Assembly (NCBI GenBank): GCA_018222765.1
Contig: JAAEZT010000002.1
Location: 170,111 to 234,110 of the forward strand
Reading direction: 5' to 3'
DNA from: a bacterium
GTDB lineage: Bacteria > Verrucomicrobiota > Verrucomicrobiia > Verrucomicrobiales > Akkermansiaceae
Length of the DNA: 64,000 bases
In this document: positions 24,678 to 33,341 of the stretch, piece by piece
How positions within the stretch are numbered: position 1 is the first letter of the stretch
Layout: each line of letters starts with the position of its first letter
Position numbers and translations under genes: made by a program
Notes under the pieces: generated by a model
What the model was told of the DNA's origin: nothing
Database searches by the model: none
Seen by the model: only the letters and a program-made list of their open reading frames with translations

Positions 24678-27600
24678 ATGATTCTTAATACCCGCACTTC
24701 CTTCTCGCTCTGCGCCCTTCTCGCTATTCTCACTCCCTCTGTCATCGAAGCCGTTCCCGAAAAAGAAAAGAAGCCTGAGAAAATTGAAGGGACCGCCAAC
24801 CCCGAGAAATTTCCCGCCAAAGATCCCGACGAAGCTCTTCTCTCAACCATCACCTATCCTGCCGAAATGAAGGCCGGTGTCTTTGCGAGGCAGCCGGACA
24901 TCCTCAACGCCACCGCCATTTGCTTCGACGAACAGAACCGCCTCTACGCCTCCGAGACCCATCGCTTCGACCGCGGTATCGAAGACAACCGGCGCAACCA
25001 ACATTGGCTGCGCGATGAAATTGCTCTCACCTCCACCGACGAGCGCCTGGAGATGTACAAAAAGCACGATGAGGTAAAACCTCTCTCCTACTACACCGAA
25101 TACTCCGACAAGATTCGCGTCCTCGAAGACACCGATGGCGATGGCAAAGCCGACGTCTCCAAAATCTTCGCCGACGAATTCAACGATCCCCTCGATGGCA
25201 CCGCCGCCGGCATCATGGCTGCCAATGGCAAAGTTTACTACGCCTGCATCCCCCACGTTTGGATGCTCGAAGATACCAACAGCGACCTCCAAGCCGACAA
25301 GCGCACTTCTCTTCAAGAAGGCTACGGCATCAGCGTGAGCCTCAGCGGACACGACCTGAACGGCTTCGCATTCGGGCCGGACGGACGCATCTATTTCACC
25401 ATCGGTGACCGCGGCTACAACCTGAAGACCGACGACGGTCGCCATCTCTACGATCAATACGCCGGAGCCATTTTCCGCATGGAGCCCGATGGCAGCGGTC
25501 TCGAAGTCGTGCACTACGGTCTCCGCAACCCCAAGGAGATTGCCTTCGACCAATACGGAGAAGCCTTCTCCGTCGATAACAACGCCGACATGGGCGACAA
25601 AGCCCGCATCGTGCACATCGTCGAAGGGGCCACCTCCGGCTGGCATCGCGGTAATCAAAACCTGCGCAACTTCCGCCATGCCATCGACGTCAACGATCGC
25701 CACGAAATCCCCTGGATGGAAGAAAGCGGCTGGGATGTGAAAGGAAAAAATCGACCCGCAGCCTACCTTCCTCCCACCGATCATCTCAGCACCGGGCCAT
25801 CCGGCCTCACTTACAATCCCGGCACCGGCCTAGATCCCAAGTGGGCCAACAACTTCTTCATCTGCGACTACCGCGGAGCGAAAAGCGGCGTCATCGCCTT
25901 CGAGATGAAACCCTCCGGCGCATCCTTCGCTCTCGAACGCGAGGAAACCTTCATCCAGGGATTCCTCAATACCGACATGGAATTTGGATACGATGGCAAA
26001 GTCTACGTTAGCGACTTCACCGGCAGCTGGCGAACCTACGACCTCGGCACCATTTTTGTATTCGAAAACGAAAAGGAAACTGCCAAACCCATCATCGCTG
26101 AGGTACGCTCGCTCTTCGCGAATGGCATCGAAAAACTCGCCCCCGAAAAGCTTGCCTCTCTCCTCGGTCACACCGACATGCGCGTTCGTCAGCGCGCCCA
26201 GTTCGCCCTCGCGAAAGACACCACCAACCGGCCTCACCTTCTCAAAGCCACCGACGCCGGCAACAAGCTCGTCCACCGCCTTCACGGACTCTGGGGACTA
26301 GGCCAACTCGCCCGCAGTTTAAAGGACCTCAAATCTGCCCAAGCTCTTTCCAAACTCACCATGGACTCCGAATGGCGCATCCGCAGCCAGGCCGCAAAAG
26401 CCCTCGGAGATTCCTTTCCGAAAGAATTCCAAAGCACCGCTGCCTTTCTCCTAAAAGATAAACACCCGAACACCCAAGTCCATGCCGCCATCGCCCTCGG
26501 AAAATCCAAGAACCCGCAATACATCCCTGCGCTCATCTCCCTCCTCGAAAAGAACAAAGATGCCGACGTCTACCTTCGTCACGGAGCCATCCAGGGCTTG
26601 ATCGGCATTGCCGACGTCGATGCCTCAATCAAGCACGCCAGAGGTTCCTCTCCCGCCGTCCGGCGCGGCCTTGTCATCGCTCTCCGGCGCCTGAAGAGCG
26701 ACAAGCTCGCCGCCTTCGTCACTGACCCCGATCCCAGCATCGCCGTCGAAGCGATCCAAGCCATCAACGATGACTACATCGAGGGAGCCCGCTCCGCCGT
26801 CGCCCGCGCCACTAACTTGCTCGGCAAGTCCAGCACCATGGTCGACAACCGAATTCTCAATTCCATCTACCGCATGGGCGATGAGGAAAATGCCCGCCGC
26901 GCGCTGAACATTGCGACAAATTCCAACTACCCGGAATCAATCCGCATGGAAGCCCTCTTCGTTCTGCAACGTTGGGAAAACCCACCTGCCGCCGATCCCA
27001 CCACCGGTATGCACCGCCCTCTCACCAATGAACGCTCGCTCGCAAAGCTTCGTCCCGATATCACCAAAAAACTGAAGCTTCTCCTCGACTCCTGTTCCGG
27101 AGCACTTCTCGCCGAAGTCATCCGCACCACCGAAGGCTTTGGCATCGAGATCACACCTGCGACCTTGCTCACCCACTTCGCCAATTCGAAGAACGCCACG
27201 GGCATTCGTCTTGCCGCTCTCGAAACTCTTCTGAAGAACAAAGAAGACGGCCTACGCCCCCTTCTCGACAAAACCCTCAAAGATCGCGACCGCGAGATCC
27301 GCGCCAAGAGCTTCGAAACCCTCACATCCCTCGATCCCGTGGCCGCTGTTACACAAGCCAAAACCATCTTTGCCACCGGTCAAATCTTCGACAAACAACG
27401 CGCCTTCGCCGCTCTGGAAAAACTCCCCAATGCCGCCGGTCTCATCCTGACCAAGCTCAAGGGTCTTAAGAACCAAGACCCCGCCATCCACCTCGATATC
27501 CTCGATGCCGCCGCCCAACGCAGTGAGCCGGAAATCAAAAAAGCCCTCGTTGCCTATGAGGCGGGACTAGATTCATCTAATCCCTTCGCCGCATACGCCG

Positions 27601-28046
27601 TAACGGCCGACGGCGGAGACATCAACCGAGGCCGTTCCGTTTTCTACAACCACGGAGCCGCCCAATGTACCCGGTGCCATAAAGGACAGAAAGGTCGCAA
27701 AGGAGGTGTCGCCGGACCAAACCTACAAAATGTCGGCAGCCTCCACAACCGCGCCTACCTCGTCGACTCTATTGTCAACCCTGGCGCCCACATTGCTCCC
27801 GGCTACGGCACCGTTTCCCTCACCCTCAATAATGACGACATCGTCGCGGGAACCCTCACCAAAGAAAACGCCAAACAAGTCACTCTCAAAGACCTCGCCA
27901 ACGGAGAATCAAAAACCTACCCCCGCAGCGAGATCAAAGAAATCTCCCAAGCCATGTCTACCATGCCCCCCATGATCGGCATCCTCGAAAAGTCCGAAAT
28001 CCGCGACCTCGTCGCCTACCTTGCCTCCCTCAAAGCGCCCAAGTAA
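24678..28046 (+). CDS. PVC-type dehydrogenase-like beta-propeller with HEAT repeats and C-terminal cytochrome c
   Basis: 1122 aa, exported (MILNTRTSFSLCALLAILTPSVIEA). Residues 60-490 form a beta-propeller like the membrane-bound/PQQ-type glucose dehydrogenases of PVC bacteria (NATAICFDEQNRLYASET, LEDTDGDGKAD, FAFGPDGRIYFTIGDRG, HYGLRNPKEIAFD, STGPSGLTYNPG). Residues 495-980 are alpha-helical HEAT-like repeats (RSQAAKALGDSF, VHAAIALGKSK). The end is a cytochrome c domain: heme site CTRCH at 997-1001 and a Met-rich STMPPMIGIL that could supply the axial ligand. The likely role is periplasmic oxidation of a sugar or alcohol with electron transfer through the fused heme. The cofactor is not certain. 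It lies 33 bp behind the regulator gene and may be co-transcribed with it. Confidence 0.85.
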   Translation: MILNTRTSFSLCALLAILTPSVIEAVPEKEKKPEKIEGTANPEKFPAKDPDEALLSTITYPAEMKAGVFARQPDILNATAICFDEQNRLYASETHRFDRGIEDNRRNQHWLRDEIALTSTDERLEMYKKHDEVKPLSYYTEYSDKIRVLEDTDGDGKADVSKIFADEFNDPLDGTAAGIMAANGKVYYACIPHVWMLEDTNSDLQADKRTSLQEGYGISVSLSGHDLNGFAFGPDGRIYFTIGDRGYNLKTDDGRHLYDQYAGAIFRMEPDGSGLEVVHYGLRNPKEIAFDQYGEAFSVDNNADMGDKARIVHIVEGATSGWHRGNQNLRNFRHAIDVNDRHEIPWMEESGWDVKGKNRPAAYLPPTDHLSTGPSGLTYNPGTGLDPKWANNFFICDYRGAKSGVIAFEMKPSGASFALEREETFIQGFLNTDMEFGYDGKVYVSDFTGSWRTYDLGTIFVFENEKETAKPIIAEVRSLFANGIEKLAPEKLASLLGHTDMRVRQRAQFALAKDTTNRPHLLKATDAGNKLVHRLHGLWGLGQLARSLKDLKSAQALSKLTMDSEWRIRSQAAKALGDSFPKEFQSTAAFLLKDKHPNTQVHAAIALGKSKNPQYIPALISLLEKNKDADVYLRHGAIQGLIGIADVDASIKHARGSSPAVRRGLVIALRRLKSDKLAAFVTDPDPSIAVEAIQAINDDYIEGARSAVARATNLLGKSSTMVDNRILNSIYRMGDEENARRALNIATNSNYPESIRMEALFVLQRWENPPAADPTTGMHRPLTNERSLAKLRPDITKKLKLLLDSCSGALLAEVIRTTEGFGIEITPATLLTHFANSKNATGIRLAALETLLKNKEDGLRPLLDKTLKDRDREIRAKSFETLTSLDPVAAVTQAKTIFATGQIFDKQRAFAALEKLPNAAGLILTKLKGLKNQDPAIHLDILDAAAQRSEPEIKKALVAYEAGLDSSNPFAAYAVTADGGDINRGRSVFYNHGAAQCTRCHKGQKGRKGGVAGPNLQNVGSLHNRAYLVDSIVNPGAHIAPGYGTVSLTLNNDDIVAGTLTKENAKQVTLKDLANGESKTYPRSEIKEISQAMSTMPPMIGILEKSEIRDLVAYLASLKAPK

Positions 28047-28479
28047 AAGTGACTACTGGTGATGACAGCGCGCCACATGAAATAATAACCACCGATTAGA
28101 CCTTATCCCTCATAAACATATACTATATATGCACGAATTTCATCTGCGCCTCGGTTTCCCTTACTGACTTTCCCTCCTTCACCTGGAGCTCCTTTTGATG
28201 TTATCCTCTTTTCCAATCACAAGGAAGGTGACGCCCAGAATTTGTGATCTTTAAGAATTTTGGTAAACTTAATGAAATGGCAGGAAATAGTTCTTCGGTG
28301 ACGGGATTGCGCCAAAAGGTGATTGCCTTGTCTTGGTTCCGACCCTGTAACAGGAGGCTTCCGGCGGGCTTCAGGGGCACTCCCCCTCAAGACCCAATCG
28401 CAAGGAGTCCGGGAGAGACTACTCTTAGTCTCTTGCCAATTGGGATCATCTTGCCGACTAGGGGTTTCCCCCATTCATT

Positions 28480-28694
28480 TTAGGGAGGCCACCTGATTGT
28501 AAACGGCTCTCAAAACTGTATCTTTTCTCCTGCTTGAGATGGATGAAACATAAATGAGGTTTCACTACCGAGATTCCTGCAGTCTTACGTTCCGGGAGGG
28601 AACAATGAGACAAAAGGAAGTCTTCGGGAAATCTTATCGTTTCTTGGGTGGCTAGGGAAAAGCGAGAAGGCTTTCTCTAGCCACCCTTTTTTTC
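28480..28694 (+). ncRNA. Candidate small RNA or attenuator leader ahead of the nitric oxide synthase gene
   Basis: Three spaced hairpins end in an intrinsic terminator. GGCCACCT at 28487-28494 can pair over eight positions (six Watson-Crick, two G-U) with the 5' arm of the terminator at 28646-28653, which would give an antiterminator. Chance pairing of this length is possible. The 5' boundary is arbitrary. There is no match to any RNA family known to me. Confidence 0.25.
28646..28694 (+). terminator. Strong intrinsic terminator directly upstream of the nitric oxide synthase start
   Basis: Perfect 10-bp arms GGGTGGCTAG (28646-28655) and CTAGCCACCC (28677-28686), with further partial pairing in the loop, followed by TTTTTTTC. 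The T-tract is on the + strand only. It ends 18 bp before the ATG at 28712, while the previous + strand gene stopped 600 bp earlier, so it either ends a small transcript or controls read-through into the next gene. Confidence 0.85.
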
Positions 28695-28711
28695 TTGATG
28701 CACTTGTATGC

Positions 28712-29779
28712 ATGACTTCACAAACTTGGAGTCAGACGCACCCCTATACAGATCTCCCAATGAGGACCACTCCAAATATCGATTCTCAAACCCCACCCCA
28801 TGTTCACCTCCCAGAAGGGGATTTGTCCGGCAGCGCCCTCGAGCAAATGGCAAGACTGGCTTGGCGTAACAACGCACACTGCATCGGACGTCTGCTCTGG
28901 GAAACGCTACACCTTCTTGACGCGCGGACTGCAGACAGTCCTGACGAAGTGTTCGAGGCTTGTCTTCGTCACATTGATTTCGCTACCAACGACGGATGCA
29001 TCCGCCCCACCATCACCGTGTTTGCGTCCGCCGAACCGAGTGAGAAAGGCATCCGCTTATGGAACAGCCAACTCATCCGATACGCTGGCTACCGCGCTGC
29101 CGACGGAACAGTTCTCGGTGATCCGGCCGAGACCGAATTTACGGCTCGGGCAATTGAAATGGGATGGCAGCCGCCCCGCGACCGTTCCGCTTTCGATCTT
29201 CTGCCGGTCGTGGTGGAATTCCCCGGCCATGCGCCACGCTGGTTTGAGCTCCCGAGGAAGACCGTCATGGAGGTCCAGATTTCCCATCCCGAATTTAGTT
29301 GGTTTGCAGAGATGGGGCTGAGGTGGCACGCGCTACCCTCTGTTTGCAATTTAGCGCTCATCGGAGACGGTCAACGCTTCACTGCCGCCCCCTTCAGCGG
29401 TTTCTATATGGGCACCGAGATCGCTTCGCGAAACTTCGGTGACGAGACGCGTTACAACTTACTTCCCGAAGTGGCAGACCGCATGGGAATCGATCGATCC
29501 AAGCGGTGCATGTTGTGGAAGGACCGAGCCCTTGTGGAACTCAACACGGCGGTGCTGCACTCCTTCCGCGAAGCAGGAGTAGCCATCGTAGATCACCACA
29601 CTGCTTCGGCACAATTCATGCAGCATGTTCAGCGAGAGGAAAAGTGCGGGCGCCCAGTGCCCGGCGACTGGTCGTGGCTGGTGCCTCCAATGTCCGGTTC
29701 GGCCTGCCCGGTCTTCCATCGATATTACGATGACAGCCGCCCAACGCCGTCCTTTGTCAAGCAGGACAAACCGTGGTAA
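28712..29779 (+). CDS. nos: Bacterial nitric oxide synthase oxygenase domain protein
   Basis: 355 aa; the length and sequence match the stand-alone bacterial NOS oxygenase, which makes NO and citrulline from arginine using heme, a reduced pterin and electrons from a separate reductase. Visible marks: the heme-binding WRNNAHCIGR with proximal Cys C57 and stacking Trp W51; RPTITVF; NSQLIRYAGY; GWQPPRDRSAFDLLP; substrate Glu E236 in FYMGTEIASRN; R240; VDHHTASAQF; and the pterin-site DWSWLVPPMSGS (W320, W322), ending FVKQDKPW. No reductase domain or zinc Cys pair is present, as in other bacterial enzymes. Odd points: His replaces the Arg usually before the heme Cys, and V211 stands where Bacillus enzymes carry Ile. 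Start at 28712; an in-frame ATG at 28760 is also possible, and neither has a clear ribosome site. A sensor kinase and regulator follow. Confidence 0.95.
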   Translation: MTSQTWSQTHPYTDLPMRTTPNIDSQTPPHVHLPEGDLSGSALEQMARLAWRNNAHCIGRLLWETLHLLDARTADSPDEVFEACLRHIDFATNDGCIRPTITVFASAEPSEKGIRLWNSQLIRYAGYRAADGTVLGDPAETEFTARAIEMGWQPPRDRSAFDLLPVVVEFPGHAPRWFELPRKTVMEVQISHPEFSWFAEMGLRWHALPSVCNLALIGDGQRFTAAPFSGFYMGTEIASRNFGDETRYNLLPEVADRMGIDRSKRCMLWKDRALVELNTAVLHSFREAGVAIVDHHTASAQFMQHVQREEKCGRPVPGDWSWLVPPMSGSACPVFHRYYDDSRPTPSFVKQDKPW

Positions 29780-29923
29780 ACGAACCATCATCGAAATCAA
29801 TTGGGCCATCATCTATTTGAGATAGGATGAAACTTGGGCTGGCACTCCAATCCAAGACCGAAAAAGTGCTGAAAAATATGGCCCAAGATGGGAATTCCCT
29901 GTTTGGTATCAGCAGCCTAAGGA

Positions 29924-32545
29924 ATGAGTGAGCATGAACGAATCAGGGCGCTTAAGCGCTACGAAATACTCGACACGCCCCCTGAGAGGGAATTTGACGA
30001 CATCACGCATCTTGCAGCGCAGATTTGTGAAACGCCCATTGCGCTAATCTCCCTCGTAGATCAAGAGCGGCTGTGGTTCAAAAGCACCGTGGGACTGGAG
30101 CTCTGTGAGATGCCGCGAAACATCTCGTTCTGTGAGAACGCCACTCTGAGTGAAGACCTATTTGAGGTGTTCGACGCCTCAAAGGACAAACGGTTTCTTG
30201 CAAACCCTCTTGTCACTGGAGAGCCACACATCCGTTCCTATGCAGGCGCTCCTCTCGTCACGCCAGACGGCCAAAACCTCGGAACACTCTGCGTCATCGA
30301 TCAGTCTCCACGGGAGCTCCGTGAAGAGCAGCGTGACGGCCTTAAGCGCTTGGCTGCTCAGGTCGTGCGACAGCTCGAAGTGCGCCATGACCGGATGCAA
30401 CTGATCAGGAACACTGAGGAGTTGAGGGAAAGCAATGAGCGGACCGAACAGATCATCGCCTCCGCGCTAGATGCTGTCATCACGATGGGAATGGACGGCT
30501 TGATCGTCAGCTGGAATCCGCAAGCGGAAACAATTTTCGGTTGGAGCGCCGGGGAAGTCATTGGGAAAAGGATGTCGGAGGTCATTATCCCTCCTTCCCA
30601 ACGCGAGGCCCATGAACGGGGACTCGACCACTTGGCCAAAACCGGAGAGGCGAGGGTTCTCGATCGCCGACTTGAAATGACCGCGCTGAACAAGGAGGGC
30701 AAGGAATTCCCCATCGAGCTGACGATCTCCCAAGTCCGGGTGTCGGGCCAACCCTTCTTCAGCGGCTTCATTCGCGACCTTAGTGCGGTCAAGGAGGCCG
30801 AGACGAAGCTCAAACGTACGAGCGAATTACTCTCCGCCGTAGGCCATCTCCAATCGGGCTATATCAGCCGGGATCATGCCGGAGCAGCGGAAACCTTCGA
30901 CGCCCTCTTGCAACTTCTTTTGAAATTCACCGACAGCGAATACGGTTTTGTGGCCGAGGTACTTCGTGATGAAAATGGAGACCCCTACCTTAAGACCCAT
31001 GCCATCACCAACATTGCCTGGAACGATGAAATGCGTGCTTTCTACGAGAAGCACAAGGCAGCAGGCCTGGAATTCCGTAATCTCAAAACGCTGTTTGGAG
31101 TAGCCTTGATTACTGGTGAGACGGTCATCTCCAACGACCCCTCCACGGACCCGCGACGGGGTGGGCTACCACCAGGTCATCCCCCCATGAACTCTTTCCT
31201 CGGAGTGCCCATTAAGCAAGGTGAGGAAATAATCGGTATGGTGGGCGTGTCCAATCGTCCAGGTGGTTACGACCCAGAGATTGTCGAAGAAATTGACCTT
31301 CTTTTCTCCACCTATGGTACGATTATCAGGGGCTTTCAGTTCGCAAAACAGCAGCAAGCCGACCAGCAGCGCATCGAGGCCCTCAACCTGAACCTTGAAG
31401 CACGGGCCGCTGATTTGGCGGAGGCCTTGGATATGAATCGACGGGTGGAACGCGAGCGTCGGGATGCTCTTGAGGAATACTCCGCAAACCTCGAACAGCG
31501 GGTCGCTGAGCGCACTGCAGAACTCGAGCAGTCCCAGCGTCAGTTCCAAGACCTTTTTGAGTTCGCGCCTGACGCGCTGGTCATGACCGATCAGGCTGGC
31601 GTGATTCAGCTGGCCAATCTCCAGTCCGAGCGGATCTTCGGATGGAAACGAGAGGAGTTGCTTGGGCAATCGGCAGAAATCCTTCTTCCCTTCTTGCGGG
31701 GTGAGTTTCCTGGGGAACAGCTCAATATCTCGGAAGATACCGAAAATGCCAGCCTCTCTGGCAGGCGCAAGGACGACACGGAATTCCCCCTAGAGATCAG
31801 CTTCAGCCCGATACAAACGGGAGACTGCAAACTGGTCACAGTCGCCATGAGGGATGTATCGGAACGAATTCTCTTGGAACAAGAGGTGGCGAGAATCAGT
31901 AGCCATGAGCAAGAACGTCTCTCACGCGAGCTGCACGACCACCTTGGTGCATATCTCGCTGGAATTGCATTCCGTTGTAAGACAATGGCAGAGACCCTGA
32001 AGACCAGAGCCATTCCCGAGGCAGAGCACGCCCAGCAACTCGTAGGCCAAATCAATGACGGGATCAATTTGGTCCGGAATTTTGCCCGCTTGCTTTCTCC
32101 AGTGGATGTCGCCTCCGGGGGCCTCGCCGCGGGGTTGACCGGGCTCGCTCGAGAGATGGAGACGATTTTCGAAATCGACTGCCAAGTGAATCTCTCCAGT
32201 AAGCTTCCGCCTCTCACTCAGGAGCAAAGCATGCAGCTCTACCGCATCGCTCAGGAGGCCATTCGCAATGCCGTGCAGCACGGGAAAGCCCCGCACGTAT
32301 CCCTCTCCATTCAATGCGACGCAGACTGCCTGACGATGACAATTGCGAACGACGGCGTGCCATGGAATCCTGAGGAAAAACCCCGGCTGGGACTGGGACT
32401 GCGAACCATGCGGCACCGGGCCGCCGGTCTCGGTGGATCGTTCACCATTCACGCCAAACCCGATGGCCTCACTGAAGCAATCTGCATACTTCCCTATCCA
32501 ACTGAAACGGAAGTAACCCCAGCTCCTCCCGATGAAAAAAATTAG
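29924..32545 (+). CDS. GAF-PAS-GAF-PAS sensor histidine kinase (HisKA_3 type)
   Basis: 873 aa, no transmembrane segment, so a cytoplasmic sensor. Order: GAF 1-155 (RYEILDTPPEREFDDIT, a common GAF entry); PAS about 170-295 (ALDAVITMGMDGLIVSWN, FGWSAGEVIG); second GAF about 305-475 (NSFLGVPIKQGEEIIGMVGV); coiled coil 480-540; PAS about 540-655 (FEFAPDALVMTDQAGVI); HisKA_3 with the phospho-acceptor His near 671 in SRELHDHLG; and an HATPase with N-box QEAIRNAVQHG and a GLGLRTM G-box. GAF or PAS domains may bind heme, flavin or small ligands; no ligand can be assigned here. The gene starts 144 bp after the NO synthase gene on the same strand and overlaps the response regulator by 14 bp, so NO or a redox cue is an attractive but unproven input. 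Confidence 0.92.
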   Translation: MSEHERIRALKRYEILDTPPEREFDDITHLAAQICETPIALISLVDQERLWFKSTVGLELCEMPRNISFCENATLSEDLFEVFDASKDKRFLANPLVTGEPHIRSYAGAPLVTPDGQNLGTLCVIDQSPRELREEQRDGLKRLAAQVVRQLEVRHDRMQLIRNTEELRESNERTEQIIASALDAVITMGMDGLIVSWNPQAETIFGWSAGEVIGKRMSEVIIPPSQREAHERGLDHLAKTGEARVLDRRLEMTALNKEGKEFPIELTISQVRVSGQPFFSGFIRDLSAVKEAETKLKRTSELLSAVGHLQSGYISRDHAGAAETFDALLQLLLKFTDSEYGFVAEVLRDENGDPYLKTHAITNIAWNDEMRAFYEKHKAAGLEFRNLKTLFGVALITGETVISNDPSTDPRRGGLPPGHPPMNSFLGVPIKQGEEIIGMVGVSNRPGGYDPEIVEEIDLLFSTYGTIIRGFQFAKQQQADQQRIEALNLNLEARAADLAEALDMNRRVERERRDALEEYSANLEQRVAERTAELEQSQRQFQDLFEFAPDALVMTDQAGVIQLANLQSERIFGWKREELLGQSAEILLPFLRGEFPGEQLNISEDTENASLSGRRKDDTEFPLEISFSPIQTGDCKLVTVAMRDVSERILLEQEVARISSHEQERLSRELHDHLGAYLAGIAFRCKTMAETLKTRAIPEAEHAQQLVGQINDGINLVRNFARLLSPVDVASGGLAAGLTGLAREMETIFEIDCQVNLSSKLPPLTQEQSMQLYRIAQEAIRNAVQHGKAPHVSLSIQCDADCLTMTIANDGVPWNPEEKPRLGLGLRTMRHRAAGLGGSFTIHAKPDGLTEAICILPYPTETEVTPAPPDEKN

Positions 32546-33182
32546 CGTTTTAGTCGTAGATGATCACCCCTTTTTCCGGAGCGGCCTGATACAATGGTTA
32601 AATCAGCAAGAGCTGGTTTCAAGCTGTGCGGAAGCAGGCTCGGTAGCCGAGGCCAGAATGGCAGTCGAGGAGGCAGAGCCGGACGTGATCCTCATGGATT
32701 TGAGGCTTGGCGATGGAGAAGGCCTGGAACTCACCCGAGAACTGGCGCCAGAACATCCGGAGATCCGGATCGTCGCATTGTCACAATTCGACGAGGACCT
32801 TTATGCCCACCGGGCCCTTCAGGCGGGAGCCCGAGGTTACCTGATGAAATCCGAAGCCACCGAATCGGTTCTAGCTGCAATTCGGACCGTCATGAAAGGA
32901 GGAATCCACCTCAGCAGCGTGATGGCTGCCAAGCTCCTCCAGAATATCTTTCCCGATCCGATTTCAAATTCCGTGGACCTTGCTAAGTTGTCCGACCGCG
33001 AACTCCAGGTATTCCAACTTCTGGGCGCCGGAAGGAGTACGGTTGAAATTGCCAGCCACCTAAAATTAAGCCCCAAAACAGTGGAAACTTATCGGGAGAA
33101 CCTGAAAAAGAAACTGGCCCTACCAGATGGAGCTGCCCTGCTACGGGCTGCAACCCTCTGGTCGGAGGGCGGAAATAGCTAG
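32532..33182 (+). CDS. NarL/LuxR-family response regulator
   Basis: 216 aa. The receiver domain (1-125) shows the acidic pair D10-D11, phospho-acceptor D56 in VILMDLRLG, and the conserved Lys in GYLMKSE. A LuxR-type helix-turn-helix occupies 145-205 (LSDRELQVFQLLGAGRSTVEIASHLKLSPKTVETYR). It overlaps the sensor kinase gene by 14 bp, so the two are translationally coupled and form a cognate pair; HisKA_3 kinases normally pair with this regulator class. Target genes are unknown. The upstream NO synthase gene or the genes that follow are candidates. Confidence 0.95.
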   Translation: MKKISVLVVDDHPFFRSGLIQWLNQQELVSSCAEAGSVAEARMAVEEAEPDVILMDLRLGDGEGLELTRELAPEHPEIRIVALSQFDEDLYAHRALQAGARGYLMKSEATESVLAAIRTVMKGGIHLSSVMAAKLLQNIFPDPISNSVDLAKLSDRELQVFQLLGAGRSTVEIASHLKLSPKTVETYRENLKKKLALPDGAALLRAATLWSEGGNS

Positions 33183-33341
33183 GTTAGATTGAGGACACAC
33201 CCGGTTTCCCAAGACCCTCTGCCCATACCTTCACTACCAAAACCTGACTCTTTATAGGCAGGGTCAACCAACCCTTTCCCGGATGCGGGATCGCTCTGCC
33301 GTCGCATCAATGCCAGCATGGGTTCCTCATCTGACAAAGCC

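Larger units (their letters stand above)
28047..28711. other. 665-bp intergenic region rich in hairpins, upstream of the nitric oxide synthase gene
   Basis: No convincing gene. A promoter-like TATACT lies at 28119-28124 with a poor TTAGAC 17 bp before it. Several small inverted repeats follow on the + strand: GAGACTA-CTCT-TAGTCTC at 28417-28434, GGGG-TTT-CCCC at 28461-28471, TGAAAC/GTTTCA at 28544-28564, and GTTCC/GGAAC at 28589-28603. The region ends in a strong terminator at 28646-28694. The layout suggests a small RNA gene or a long regulated leader for the following gene. The base make-up differs from the C-rich DNA on the 5' side. Confidence 0.5.

Noticed and set aside
24843-25784. Open frame of 313 codons antisense to the heme dehydrogenase-like gene
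   Set aside because: Gly/Val-rich mirror of acidic propeller codons; no start context and no domain.
28244-28483. Small open frames on both strands in the region before the NOS gene
   Set aside because: They run through several hairpins, have no family likeness and show no ribosome site, so coding is unlikely.
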